64,000 bases of DNA from NCBI GenBank assembly GCA_965261645.1, contig CBDHDJ010000003.1, positions 1,493,049 to 1,557,048 on the forward strand, in the 5' to 3' direction. The notes under the pieces are model-generated. The model had not been told where the DNA came from and did not search any database. It saw only the letters and a list, made by a program, of their open reading frames with translations. The DNA is from CBDHDJ01 sp965261645. Lineage in GTDB: Bacteria; Pseudomonadota; Alphaproteobacteria; SHVV01. Positions 18,797-28,324 of the stretch are shown piece after piece; positions within the stretch are counted from its first letter, which is position 1; the number at the start of each line of letters is the position of its first letter. The position numbers and the translations under genes are program-made.

Positions 18797-20161
18797 ATGA
18801 ACAGCAGTTTTCTTTGCCGCGCGCTTGCAGTGACCACCATTCTCCTGTTCGCAACGCCGATGTCGAACGCCGCCGACGGACCGCCCCTGTCGCCTGACCC
18901 GGGCGTGGCAGCGGCACAAGCACTGGTCAAGGCCGGCAAGTTCGAGGAGGCGCTGGGTATCCTGCGGCCGCTGGCCCGGGGCCGCGCGGTCGAGGCGAAC
19001 GTGCTCTTCCACATCGGCCTGGCAGCGACCGGCGCATCGCAGCAGCCCGATCTTGCCGACGACGAGCGGGATGCACTGCTGGATGAGGCCATAGCCGCGC
19101 TCCACACCATGCTGATTGACCGGCCCGGACTGGTGCGGGTGCGCCTGGAACTGGCGCGGGCGTTCTTTCTCAAGGGCGAGGACAGCTTGGCCCGCGTCCA
19201 CTTCGAGCGCGTGCTGGCGGGCAAACCAGTGGCACCGGTGGTGGCCAACGTGCAACGGTTCCTCGCCGAGATCCGGGCGCGCCGGCGCTGGACGATGTAT
19301 CTGGGCGCTGCAATGTCGCCGGACAGCAATATCGGCGGGGCCTCGGACGAGCAGATCATCTATATCAACGACCTGCCCTTCCGCCGCGACGCGGAGGAGC
19401 TGACGACGTCGGGCATAGGCGTCTCGGTCTGGACGGGGGGAGAATATCAGTACACCCTTGGGGACCGGTTGCGTCTGCGGCTGGGCGGTGACCTATCGCG
19501 GCAGGATTATGGGGGAAGCAAGTTCGATCAGACCTCTGTGTCGGTTCATGCGGGCCCGCGCTGGCTGGTGGACAGGGATACCGAGGTCAGCCTGGTCGGT
19601 AACGCCCGCCGCCGCTGGGCCGGCACGAGTCCCTCCAACGACGATCTCGGCGCCCGGGTCGAAGCCGGGCACCGGCTGACCCCGCGGATCAGGGTTAACG
19701 GCCGGGCCTCCTGGTACCGCCGTGACAATCGGACAAAGGATTTCCTGGACGGGCCGATCCTGGATGTCACGCTGGGCGGGTCCTGGGTGATCCTGCCGAT
19801 CCTGCGGGCCGACGGGGCGGCCGGATATGCCCGCGAACGGCCAAAGTCGGAGAGATGGCGCAATGCCAGCCGCTGGCTGCGTCTGGGCGCCTCAGTTGCC
19901 CTGCCGCTGGGCTTCAGCGTGGGCGGCAGCGGCGAGCTGCGCTGGACGGACTACGAGGGCAACTGGCTCCCCTTCACGCCCGACGGCGCACCACGCGAGG
20001 ACCGGACCCGTATCCTGCGGGCCACGGTCCACAACCGCGCCTTCACCCTGTTCGGCTTCAGCCCGCAACTGATAGTGACGAACGAGGCGCGGGACACCAA
20101 CGCGCAGCTTTACGACTACAAACGCACCCGTGCCGAGCTGCGCGCCGTGCGGCAGTTCTAG
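18797..20161 (+). CDS. Slam-family outer-membrane translocon, second paralog
   Basis: 454 residues. The signal peptide ends PMSNAADG. TPR-like helices (QALVKAGKFEEALGILRPLA; DRPGLVRVRLELARAFFLKG) are followed by AAMSPDSNIGG, the paralog's version of the PDSNIN junction motif. A DUF560 barrel ends NAQLYDYKRTRAELRAVRQF. It is clearly diverged from the paralog 150 bp upstream, so it probably serves a different cargo. The lipoprotein at 21460 is the nearest candidate, because both sit in the segment that is absent from the second locus. Inference only. Confidence 0.9.
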   Translation: MNSSFLCRALAVTTILLFATPMSNAADGPPLSPDPGVAAAQALVKAGKFEEALGILRPLARGRAVEANVLFHIGLAATGASQQPDLADDERDALLDEAIAALHTMLIDRPGLVRVRLELARAFFLKGEDSLARVHFERVLAGKPVAPVVANVQRFLAEIRARRRWTMYLGAAMSPDSNIGGASDEQIIYINDLPFRRDAEELTTSGIGVSVWTGGEYQYTLGDRLRLRLGGDLSRQDYGGSKFDQTSVSVHAGPRWLVDRDTEVSLVGNARRRWAGTSPSNDDLGARVEAGHRLTPRIRVNGRASWYRRDNRTKDFLDGPILDVTLGGSWVILPILRADGAAGYARERPKSERWRNASRWLRLGASVALPLGFSVGGSGELRWTDYEGNWLPFTPDGAPREDRTRILRATVHNRAFTLFGFSPQLIVTNEARDTNAQLYDYKRTRAELRAVRQF

Positions 20162-20277
20162 GGACCGCGGTGACCATGGCACCCTGGGCCTTGTCCCGCC
20201 CCGATGTCCTCGCACCGGGAAAGTGGCCGGCGTCTTCCGATAGCATGGGAAACACTCCAGTGCGCCACCGCATCCCA

Positions 20278-21324
20278 ATGAAGCCTGCGCCCGGCCGGGC
20301 CGGCAGGCTCGGCCTTGTTTGCGCGCTCGCCGTCTCTGTTCTGTGGCCCTGTATCGGCACCGGCGGCGAGCTGGCCTGGGGCGCAGTTGCCACGCCTTTA
20401 CGGATCGTCAACCTGAACCCGTTTCAACTCCTCTACGGCGTGCCCGGTTCTCTGGGCGCCCGCGTGATGTCGCCGGGCTCGTCTGAAGTGATCGCCTCGA
20501 TGGATCTGGCATCACACCTGGTCGAGGCCAGCTCCGGCGCCGAGCGGGTCCTGATCGATGGCGAGACCCACAGGCAGGGGCTCGCCCTGAGACACGGCTT
20601 CGGGGAGGGCTGGGAGTATCTGTTTGAGGTCTCCGCCCTCTCCCATCGCGCGGGCTGGTTGGACGGCTTCATCGAGACCTGGCATGACGTCTTCCACTTG
20701 CCCCAGGGCGACAGGGACCGCACGCCGCGTGACCGCCTGGCGCTGGTCTACGCCAACGGCGGGAGAACCTACTACGATATCGGCGAAAGTGTTTCTTCGC
20801 TGGGGGATATCAGCCTCGGGCTGGGCTATGCGGTGCCGCATTGGCCGTTGCAGAACGACGGCCTTGCGATCCGAGGCAGTGTCAAGCTGCCGACCGGCGA
20901 TGAGAGTGCTTTGACGGGCTCCGGCGGATATTCGGCCTCGCTCTGGGCGGAGACCTCGGGCGCGCTGCCGGGATCGACCGACTCGCGGAGCTGGTTATAC
21001 AGCGCGAGCCTGGGCGCACTTGCCGGAGAGGCGCCGAGCGGTCTTTCGGACCTTGGCGGCCGGTTTGTTGCCTTCGGACACCTTGGCGTGACCTGGCGGC
21101 CCCTCAACCATCTGAGCCTGACGGTGCAGCTCAATGCCCATTCCTCGCCCTATGGCGCGTCGGATGTGGCGCCGCTTGCCGATCCTGGCGTCATGCTCGG
21201 CCTCGGCGGCGCGTTGCGGCTCAGCGAGCAGGCGACGCTTGAGATCGCGGTCACCGAAGATGACGGCCTGCACCGCGGCGCGCCCGATATCGGCCTGCAT
21301 GCCGCGATCCGCTGGCGACCGTAG
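20278..21324 (+). CDS. DUF3187 family outer-membrane protein
   Basis: 348 residues from ATG 20278, which gives a clean signal peptide (MKPAPGRAGRLGLVCALAV and following hydrophobics). ATG 20245 is an alternative. The body is a predicted beta barrel of DUF3187 type: ATPLRIVNLNPFQLLYG, ETHRQGLALRHGFGEGWEYL, GWLDGFIETWHDVFHLPQGD, RTYYDIGESVSSLGDISLGL, GSVKLPTGDESALTGSGGYS and terminal GLHAAIRWRP. The family's function is unknown. It lies between a Slam gene and a cargo-type lipoprotein on the same strand with short gaps, suggesting co-expression and a role in surface assembly or in passing a ligand. That role is inference. Confidence 0.8.
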   Translation: MKPAPGRAGRLGLVCALAVSVLWPCIGTGGELAWGAVATPLRIVNLNPFQLLYGVPGSLGARVMSPGSSEVIASMDLASHLVEASSGAERVLIDGETHRQGLALRHGFGEGWEYLFEVSALSHRAGWLDGFIETWHDVFHLPQGDRDRTPRDRLALVYANGGRTYYDIGESVSSLGDISLGLGYAVPHWPLQNDGLAIRGSVKLPTGDESALTGSGGYSASLWAETSGALPGSTDSRSWLYSASLGALAGEAPSGLSDLGGRFVAFGHLGVTWRPLNHLSLTVQLNAHSSPYGASDVAPLADPGVMLGLGGALRLSEQATLEIAVTEDDGLHRGAPDIGLHAAIRWRP

Positions 21325-21459
21325 TGTCCCCGAATGGCGTCCAGCCAACCGGCTCTAAATCGTGCAAGGGCATGCTTGTGAGATTACAATGGACCGGTTA
21401 TCAGTAATGTCACTGACCATTCGCCAGCACTGTAGCGCGACACGAGGAGCTCCCGAACG

Positions 21460-22767
21460 ATGACCAACCGAAGATATCACCTCCCGATCCTGACCACCGT
21501 GATTGGACTTGTCGTGTCCGGCTGTGGCGTTTTTGGCGGCAATAGCGACGATTACACGATCTCCGTGATGGTTAGTGGGCCGTCGGCCAGCGAGAGAGCT
21601 CTTGGCATCGCATCGGCAATTGCGCCCCTGGCCGAAGGAGAGACAGCGCCTGCACTCCGGCACATTACGCCCGCGGTGGAACGCACGACGGCCGGCGGGG
21701 TCAGCGTTACGGTGACGGCCGCTCCCGTTGGTCCCGATTTCGAATTCCTTGACAGCACGCCGCTCGACGATGTCTGGAGCCGTGCCCGATTGCGGGGCAG
21801 CGAGACGGGATCGAGGGAGCATATAACTGTCTACACGAACATCGAGAACCCGAGTCCGGCGAGGCCGTTCGGCAGCGTATATGCCCTTGACGAAGACAAT
21901 GCCCTGACTGTCGACCTTGCAACCCACTCGATGCGTGTGCGGTCTTCCGAGTTTCCCCCCCTCAACTTCAATCGGGTATACGCGACCGAGGAAGAACTTT
22001 CCTTCCCAGGCACTTTTCATGGCGTGGCGGGCACCTATGAATGTACGATGCCGCCCTGCATGGTCAGCACTGCCGGCGACGGCATGATATCCTCGACCGG
22101 CGGCACCTGGACCTTCACGCCCGATTCCGATCTGGCCGGCGAGATCATGATCGATCTGCCGGATACGGACCATCTGTATTTCGGGTGGTGGCTGAAGGAG
22201 CCGGACGATGCTGAAGGCAGCTATGCATTCAGGACCTTCTCGGGCGGCACGGTTCCGTTCGCGGTGGGCAACAAGTTCGCATCCGGCAATAACGACGGGC
22301 TGCTTGGCACGGCGGCGTATCGAGGCCGGGCGGCGGGTCAGTATGTGACGAAGGATTTCAGCGGTGGGGTGCTGAGCGGCGGCAGGGCGGGTGTGTTCAC
22401 CGCGACGGCCTCTCTGACGGCGCATTTCGGGGGTGACGATATTGCCGTGAACGACCAGTTCAACATCCGTGGAAGCGTGACGGATTTCAGGGATGTGGAG
22501 AGGAACAGGGCACTTGAGGGGTGGAGTATCACGCTGAACAAGGTCGATCTTGCACCGGGCAGCGCATCCTTCGGCGGCACCGCTGGCGACACCACCACCG
22601 CGACGCTTGGCGGCGTCTCCGGCACGGGGACCTGGGAGGGCGCCTTCTTCGGCAACGACAGGGCCGACCGCAAGCCCGGCGCTGTTGCCGGTGTATTCGA
22701 CGCTCATCTACCCGCCGCGCATATTGCCGGCGGCTTTGGCGCCATCAACACGCCCGCGGATGAATAA
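21460..22767 (+). CDS. surface lipoprotein, beta-rich, paralog of the 12228 protein without a coiled-coil stalk
   Basis: 435 residues. The signal ends in lipobox VSGC (Cys22). No long coil follows; about 80 residues of linker lead to the beta domains. Shared blocks with the 12228-13823 protein are HITVYTNIENPSP, LYFGWWLKEPDDAEG, GTAAYRGRAAGQYVTKD, GVFTATASLTAHFGGD, GSVTDFRDVERNRALEGW, GTWEGAFFGND and AGVFDAH. Two Cys (YECTMPPCM) could form a disulfide; the paralog has TCTVADTCM at the same place. gaggag lies 11 bp before the ATG. It is probably a cargo of the Slam paralog at 18797. Confidence 0.8.
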   Translation: MTNRRYHLPILTTVIGLVVSGCGVFGGNSDDYTISVMVSGPSASERALGIASAIAPLAEGETAPALRHITPAVERTTAGGVSVTVTAAPVGPDFEFLDSTPLDDVWSRARLRGSETGSREHITVYTNIENPSPARPFGSVYALDEDNALTVDLATHSMRVRSSEFPPLNFNRVYATEEELSFPGTFHGVAGTYECTMPPCMVSTAGDGMISSTGGTWTFTPDSDLAGEIMIDLPDTDHLYFGWWLKEPDDAEGSYAFRTFSGGTVPFAVGNKFASGNNDGLLGTAAYRGRAAGQYVTKDFSGGVLSGGRAGVFTATASLTAHFGGDDIAVNDQFNIRGSVTDFRDVERNRALEGWSITLNKVDLAPGSASFGGTAGDTTTATLGGVSGTGTWEGAFFGNDRADRKPGAVAGVFDAHLPAAHIAGGFGAINTPADE

Positions 22768-22849
22768 ACTGATCGATAATGACAGGTTCGCTGATTTCCG
22801 TCGTGCGATGAACGGCGGCTATCGGGATCTTGTCGCCGGCCAGGCCTGA

Positions 22850-25800
22850 CTAGATTCGCATGCTCCAATAGCGGCCCTTGCTCTGCTGCTGCCGTTCGGC
22901 CCTGCGCTCGGCGCGCTGTTGCCGCAGCTCCCGGAGCTTCTCCGGATCCTCGAGGAGGCGGGCGACGCGCTCCTCGCGCATTCGGATGTCCTCGCCCTCG
23001 CGTTGCCCTGCCAGGCTCGCCGCGAGGTGCCGGTCATCGCCATCAAGCACGTCGCGCACCCGCGCCAGCGTTGAGCCGAGGCTCTCTTGCGCGTGTGCAA
23101 TATAAGCGAGGTGAATGCCGTAATTCCCCGGGTCATCCATGAGTTCCTCGCAACGGCCCACGGCAAAGTCGGTCACGTCCCGCCATGTGTCGTAGCGTCC
23201 AAGGTCTGGAACCACCACGCCCCGCTTGGCCGCCTCGGCCACCAGCGCCTCGCGGTGGTTCAGCCGATCCGCCATGTATTCGCGGCAATCGTTGAAGTAG
23301 TTGCGGTTTGACACGACCTTGCCGATCTGAGCGAGCACCGTGCTGATCTCCGATTTGACGCCGCGATCCAGGAGCATGTTCTGGGAGACCTTGTCCAGCT
23401 GCTTGTGCAGACGGTCGTAGCCATCCGTGTAGATGACGTGGACGCCCTCCTCCGCGGCACGCTCCACCTGGCGGTTCCAGTCCCGTTTCAGTTCCTCCGA
23501 GCGCTCCAGGGCCTGCCGCGCGAACCGCGCATCCCGCAGCCGATTTTGGTAGTCCTGCCCGCCGACGAGGTAGCCGACGGCGCGGCCGAGCCCGGAGAGT
23601 GCCACCTGCACAGGCGATGCGCTGGGGGACATGGCTCGCGCCGCATCCAGCGCGGTGGCGTCATCCAATGCGAACCGGGGACCGACCCAGTGGCGGTTTC
23701 GCAGGCGCCGCTGCTCGCGCGCCTCCCGTTCGACCAGCTCCTTGTCATCCTCCCCGATCGCCTCGCGAAGCTCGGAGAGCGCCCCTGTCATGAGCGTCCT
23801 GGCCGTGACGAGCCTCTCAAGATGGGCGCCATATGTCTCCTTACCGGCGAGGATGGCCTCGCCCGCCGCCGTCAGGCGTTCGGCCTCCTGCCGCCAGTCC
23901 GGGTAGGCCGGAACCCCGGTCAGCTCGTTTTCCCGATCCGCCGCGACGTCTCGGAGAGAGGCGCGCCCATCCATGTGGCGTTCCACTTCGCCCGGATAGT
24001 CCAGAATCTGTTTGCGGGTCGAGAGATAGTGCTGGTGGTTCTCAAGGACCTGGATCAAGGGCGCCCGTGACTTGGTCGGGATATCCGGGGTCTCCGCAAT
24101 CGTTTGGGCGCGCACCACGATGTCCATGTAGCCCTTGACGTAGAATAATGGCATACCGGCTTGCCGGGCGTCTTCGATGAGGCTGTTCCAGTCCTGCCGC
24201 AAGGCTTCGTAGGCCGGCATCCGGGCCTGCGTCACGGATTCCGGTTGTTCGTCTTTCTCCCGTGTATCAATAGGATCTCTGTGCGGTTCCGGTGTCTTGA
24301 CTTTGGAGGGGTATGCGCCGTCCTCCCGGGTAACCTGGCGCAGCTGAGAAAGGTTCCCCTCTACCCGCGCGTGACCGGTTTCCATATTGTCGAGATGGAC
24401 GCCATACGTCTCGCCGTCGCCAAGGATGGTCTCGGCCGTTGCCGTCAGGCGGTCTGCTTCCTGTCTCCATCCCAGGTGATCCGATACCTGAACGATCCGA
24501 ACGCCGAGGCCATCGGCGATGCGCTGGAGGGAAGCATGCGTCTCCATGTGCCGTTCGACGGCATCAAGGTAATCCTCCACGTATTGGCGCGCCGAGAGAT
24601 CCCGTTGGTGATTTTCGAGGGCCTCGATCATTGGCGCCCGTGTCTCGGCTGGGATATCCGGGTTCTCCGCCAGCGCCTGGATGCGCGGGATGATGTCGGC
24701 GTACCCTTGGGCGTAGAATAGCGGCTCCCCGGTCTGCCGGACCCGTTCGGTGAGCTCGTTCCAGTCCCGCTGCAAGGCTTCGTAAGGCGTGAGCCAGTCC
24801 GGCCTGGGGGGATCTTGGTCCGGCGGTACGTCCTTCTGCGCGGCGACGGCAAATACCCAAGGGTAATCTTCGGCTTCGACCGGCGGAATGTCGTCGGCGA
24901 ACTGAGCCGGTGTCGCATCACGTTCGGGAGAGAGCTTCCCGGTCGTGTCCGGCGTCACCGTATCCGAACGCCTGGGTGCCTCCGCACGACTGCCCTCCAG
25001 CGCCAGCTCGACTTGCCGCAATCTGGGTGTCGGTTGTCGCGCCTCCTGTTCCGCCTCGCGCTTGATCCGATGCACGTGCCGCATCGTGGCCGCGCGCTTG
25101 TGGCGTTGCGCGCGGGCATGTAAGTCCTGGAAGTCGTCGAGGTCCTTGCGGGCGATGCCGCCGCGATCCGCCAGCAGGGGCGCGAAATCGTCTGGTCGGG
25201 CGCGGAAGGTCTCGGCCTGTTTCAGCAATACCCCATGGCGAGTGAGCGTCTCCCGGTAGGCAGGCCCAAGGGCCACGGTATCACCTTCAATGCGGGTCCG
25301 TTCACGTAGATCGTCATACGCCGCAAGAACCTGCTTACGTCCGTCGGCGAAGGTGGCAACCGTCTGGGCGTGACGCCAGCCGAAGGCAGTGCGCCGGACA
25401 TCCCGCGCGATGCGGGCCAGCGTGTTGTCGTTCGCCGCCGCACGGATATCCTTGCCCTGGACTTCACCGGGGGATCGGCTCCTTTCATCCGTGACATTCT
25501 CTCGACGCTCTTCCCATACGCCATCGGCCATGTAGTCGAGCGCTGCCACCTTGGGTTGTGAGCGCGACCAGCGTTCGGCCAGATACGCCCGGATCTCGGC
25601 GTCCGTCACTGCCACCTCCTGGTCGTCGTCGGCCCACCTGTCGGCGATATCGAGGGCGAGCGGTGCCCGGTTGACATATATGTCGAGCCTTTCGCCATGG
25701 CGTGTCGCGGCGGGGTAGATCGTCTCGCGCGAAGGCCTCGCATCGGCCAGCAGGAAGGTCCGGTCCACGGTCAACCCCTGGGCCGAGGTGATGGTCATCG

Positions 25801-28324
25801 CGTAGCCGTGATCGAGGCGAATATTGCCGCACCAGTCGCGGATCTCGTCGTGACGGAATCTGACCTCACGGCCGTCCTCAGTCCGCGCCGATATCAGGGC
25901 GCTCGGCTCCGTACCGGCCTCAGCCCTTTCAACCTTGAAGTCCTCTACCGTGACCACGGTGCCGTTAAAGAGCTGCTTCTTCCAGTGGGTGGCGCCAATG
26001 CGCAACCGGTCGCCGCGCACGATCTCCAGTGGCGAGGTTGATCGTTCATCCTCCGCGCCCCGGCTTACCATCACCGTTATTCGGTCCACATCGGCCGATT
26101 CACCGTCCGGGAGCGCGGCGAAACGACGCTCGCGCATCAAGTGCGACAACGCCCGCGCTTCAGCCCGTGTGCGCGCCAACACCACGCTGGACTTGCCGGG
26201 GTTCGCCCGCTGGTAGCGGTCCCAGTCGTCAACCAGACCGGTCAATGTCTTTTCTTCGTCATAGCCGATATGGAACCGCCCACGCAGGTGGAGCGCTGCA
26301 ATAGCCGATGCAGCATCGCCGTCGCGCAACTCCTCGGAGGCAGCGACCTGCCACGGCGTAAATGCCAATCTTCCCTTCATGTTCTCGTAGTAGGCAAGAA
26401 TGAGGCTGCGCCTCTCCTCTGCCATCGAACTCGCCAGCAGCCGCGATGTCTCCGGTGTCTCGCCCTGGACATGGGTCAGGATATCCTCCAGGTCCGCCTT
26501 CTGGCGTCGTATGCGGTCCACCCGGACACTGCCAACCGCATCGCGGATCAACCTCAACCCCGGTCCCGCCTCGACGGGTTGCTGTTGCTGTGTGTCGCCC
26601 GCAAAGACGATCTTCGCTCCATGACGTTCGGAGAGCTGGAGAATATGATGCGCCTGGCGGGTCGATAGCATCCCCGCTTCGTCGACGATAATTATGGTAT
26701 CCTTGGTTAACTCGATACCGCCCCGCGCGGCGAGGCGTAGCACCTTGTCGACACAGAACGGCCGCGCCTCGACGTCGTTGCCAAGTGCCACCGCTGTGCG
26801 CCAGGCCACGGCGGTGGCGATGATGTCGCTCCCATGTTCACGGTAAAGATCGGCGATTGGCCGCAGTGTCGTGGTCTTGCCTGAACCCGCCGCTCCCTCG
26901 ATGATGGTGACCCGGCCCTTCGAACAAGTGACAGTCCGGATCGCCGCGATCTGTTCCTCGCTCAGCGGATAGCCCGCCTTTAGCAGCCCCGCCACCTTTG
27001 CGCCGACGGCCTGGGCGGGCAAGGAATGTCCCGTATCGGCTGCCATGCCTGCCGCCATATCCCTGACTTCCTGCTCCATCTGCAGAGTGTGACGGGTCGA
27101 ATAGAGTCTCGTGTGCGCCATATCGGCCCGGCCCTCGGCCGAACGGGGCGGGCGGGTCAGGCGGACCACCTCCGGGCTTAGCAATACCCGTTCTATGCTC
27201 GTTGTCACCGCGTCCCGGTTCAACAACCCGGCGGTGGCATTGCCGACCCGCTCGACGATATCCGGCAAGCGGAAGACCGCTTCCTCCCGCGTAAGGCGGT
27301 ATGGCAGGTCTTCCAACACCTCTGTCAACGCCCGGACCTGCTCTTGGGTAATCTCTTCGGCCTTGCTCAAAAGCGAGGCGATCATCGCCTCTCGTTCAAC
27401 ATATCCCTCCGCCTCGCCACGCCAGCGACGGTGCCGGATCTCCGGGTCGTTGTCCGGCGACTTGCCGGCCCGCGTAATCTTGTTCGCCGCTGCCGCCCGC
27501 GGCGCGTTGCCCTCGACCGTAAAGCCCATCTCCCGCGCCGCTTCGACAATCTGACCCCGGCGCTTCGACCAGTGCGCGATCAACGCCGCCGGTTCTTGCC
27601 CGACGGCTCCAGCGGATGGGGAAATGCCAACGATGCGGGTGAACTCATTGTCCTTGCCGTACTGCTCCATCTGAATGCCAAGCCGGTCCCGCAGGGTCCA
27701 CGCCAGGGCATTGCGGTAGACCGCCCCTGCCGCTTTCATCCAGGCATAGATCGGGTGCTGGTGCAGTGCCCGGTATCTGCCGTCCCGGTGCGTTCTCGCG
27801 GCATTGAAGATCGTGCAATGGGTATGTAGCTGCGGGTCGTTCTCGCGGCTGGTGCCATGCTGGAACATCGCGCCCATGATGTCCGCCGCCACAACCCTGG
27901 TTCCGTCCCGTTCCTGAAGCCGCGTCCAGGCGCAATACCGCAACACCGTCTCGGCCAATCCGGCACGGGCTGCGTCATTGTGGGCGCGCTCGATCTGCGA
28001 ACGCAACTCCGGATCTGCGATAGCCCACAAGGCGGAGACGCTCTTGTCGGCGCTGAACGTCATGTCGAGACCGGGCGAACGCTTCTCGCTTCCGGCATTG
28101 CGCGTCAGCCGCTCTCCACCGTCGGGGGCGAAGCCATGATAGAGACGGTGGAACTCTCGGCCATCGACCCTGCCGCCGTCGGCAAGCCCGAACAGGCCGC
28201 AGGGGTTCCACCACACGCCATCCGGTTCCTCGCCTGCCGTATAGTACTCGTTGGGATGCCGGAAGGAGCGCTGGCTCTCAAGGTAATAGGCCGCCGAGGC
28301 CATTTGGGCCAACGTCGCTACCAT
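22850..28324 (-). CDS. MobF-type conjugative relaxase-helicase with C-terminal repeats
   Basis: 1824 residues. The relaxase domain (1-300) has paired tyrosines (AYYLESQ at 12-18, NEYYTAGE at 25-32) and the metal-binding His set (FQHGTSR near 154, QLHTHCTIFN at 165-174). It nicks oriT and covalently carries the strand. The helicase domain (about 400-900) has Walker A GAAGSGKT (477-484), Walker B IIIVDEA (544-550), FAGDTQQQQPVEAG and SAQGLTVDRTFLLADARPSR. The C-terminal half holds three diverged ~155-residue helical repeats starting at about 1180, 1371 and 1609, each opening with L-x-x-DWN and an FY/IY-x-x-GY motif. No type IV secretion genes are in the window, so the module is mobilizable at most. 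It is tail-to-tail with the lipoprotein at 21460. Confidence 0.92.
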   Translation of the reverse strand: MVATLAQMASAAYYLESQRSFRHPNEYYTAGEEPDGVWWNPCGLFGLADGGRVDGREFHRLYHGFAPDGGERLTRNAGSEKRSPGLDMTFSADKSVSALWAIADPELRSQIERAHNDAARAGLAETVLRYCAWTRLQERDGTRVVAADIMGAMFQHGTSRENDPQLHTHCTIFNAARTHRDGRYRALHQHPIYAWMKAAGAVYRNALAWTLRDRLGIQMEQYGKDNEFTRIVGISPSAGAVGQEPAALIAHWSKRRGQIVEAAREMGFTVEGNAPRAAAANKITRAGKSPDNDPEIRHRRWRGEAEGYVEREAMIASLLSKAEEITQEQVRALTEVLEDLPYRLTREEAVFRLPDIVERVGNATAGLLNRDAVTTSIERVLLSPEVVRLTRPPRSAEGRADMAHTRLYSTRHTLQMEQEVRDMAAGMAADTGHSLPAQAVGAKVAGLLKAGYPLSEEQIAAIRTVTCSKGRVTIIEGAAGSGKTTTLRPIADLYREHGSDIIATAVAWRTAVALGNDVEARPFCVDKVLRLAARGGIELTKDTIIIVDEAGMLSTRQAHHILQLSERHGAKIVFAGDTQQQQPVEAGPGLRLIRDAVGSVRVDRIRRQKADLEDILTHVQGETPETSRLLASSMAEERRSLILAYYENMKGRLAFTPWQVAASEELRDGDAASAIAALHLRGRFHIGYDEEKTLTGLVDDWDRYQRANPGKSSVVLARTRAEARALSHLMRERRFAALPDGESADVDRITVMVSRGAEDERSTSPLEIVRGDRLRIGATHWKKQLFNGTVVTVEDFKVERAEAGTEPSALISARTEDGREVRFRHDEIRDWCGNIRLDHGYAMTITSAQGLTVDRTFLLADARPSRETIYPAATRHGERLDIYVNRAPLALDIADRWADDDQEVAVTDAEIRAYLAERWSRSQPKVAALDYMADGVWEERRENVTDERSRSPGEVQGKDIRAAANDNTLARIARDVRRTAFGWRHAQTVATFADGRKQVLAAYDDLRERTRIEGDTVALGPAYRETLTRHGVLLKQAETFRARPDDFAPLLADRGGIARKDLDDFQDLHARAQRHKRAATMRHVHRIKREAEQEARQPTPRLRQVELALEGSRAEAPRRSDTVTPDTTGKLSPERDATPAQFADDIPPVEAEDYPWVFAVAAQKDVPPDQDPPRPDWLTPYEALQRDWNELTERVRQTGEPLFYAQGYADIIPRIQALAENPDIPAETRAPMIEALENHQRDLSARQYVEDYLDAVERHMETHASLQRIADGLGVRIVQVSDHLGWRQEADRLTATAETILGDGETYGVHLDNMETGHARVEGNLSQLRQVTREDGAYPSKVKTPEPHRDPIDTREKDEQPESVTQARMPAYEALRQDWNSLIEDARQAGMPLFYVKGYMDIVVRAQTIAETPDIPTKSRAPLIQVLENHQHYLSTRKQILDYPGEVERHMDGRASLRDVAADRENELTGVPAYPDWRQEAERLTAAGEAILAGKETYGAHLERLVTARTLMTGALSELREAIGEDDKELVEREAREQRRLRNRHWVGPRFALDDATALDAARAMSPSASPVQVALSGLGRAVGYLVGGQDYQNRLRDARFARQALERSEELKRDWNRQVERAAEEGVHVIYTDGYDRLHKQLDKVSQNMLLDRGVKSEISTVLAQIGKVVSNRNYFNDCREYMADRLNHREALVAEAAKRGVVVPDLGRYDTWRDVTDFAVGRCEELMDDPGNYGIHLAYIAHAQESLGSTLARVRDVLDGDDRHLAASLAGQREGEDIRMREERVARLLEDPEKLRELRQQRAERRAERQQQSKGRYWSMRI

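Noticed and set aside
21355..22707. 450-residue minus-strand frame
   Set aside because: Antisense of the 21460 lipoprotein, which has a lipobox, a ribosome-binding site and a paralog.
22760..22849. 29-codon frame after the last lipoprotein
   Set aside because: It overlaps the lipoprotein stop, has no ribosome-binding site and no relatives in the window.
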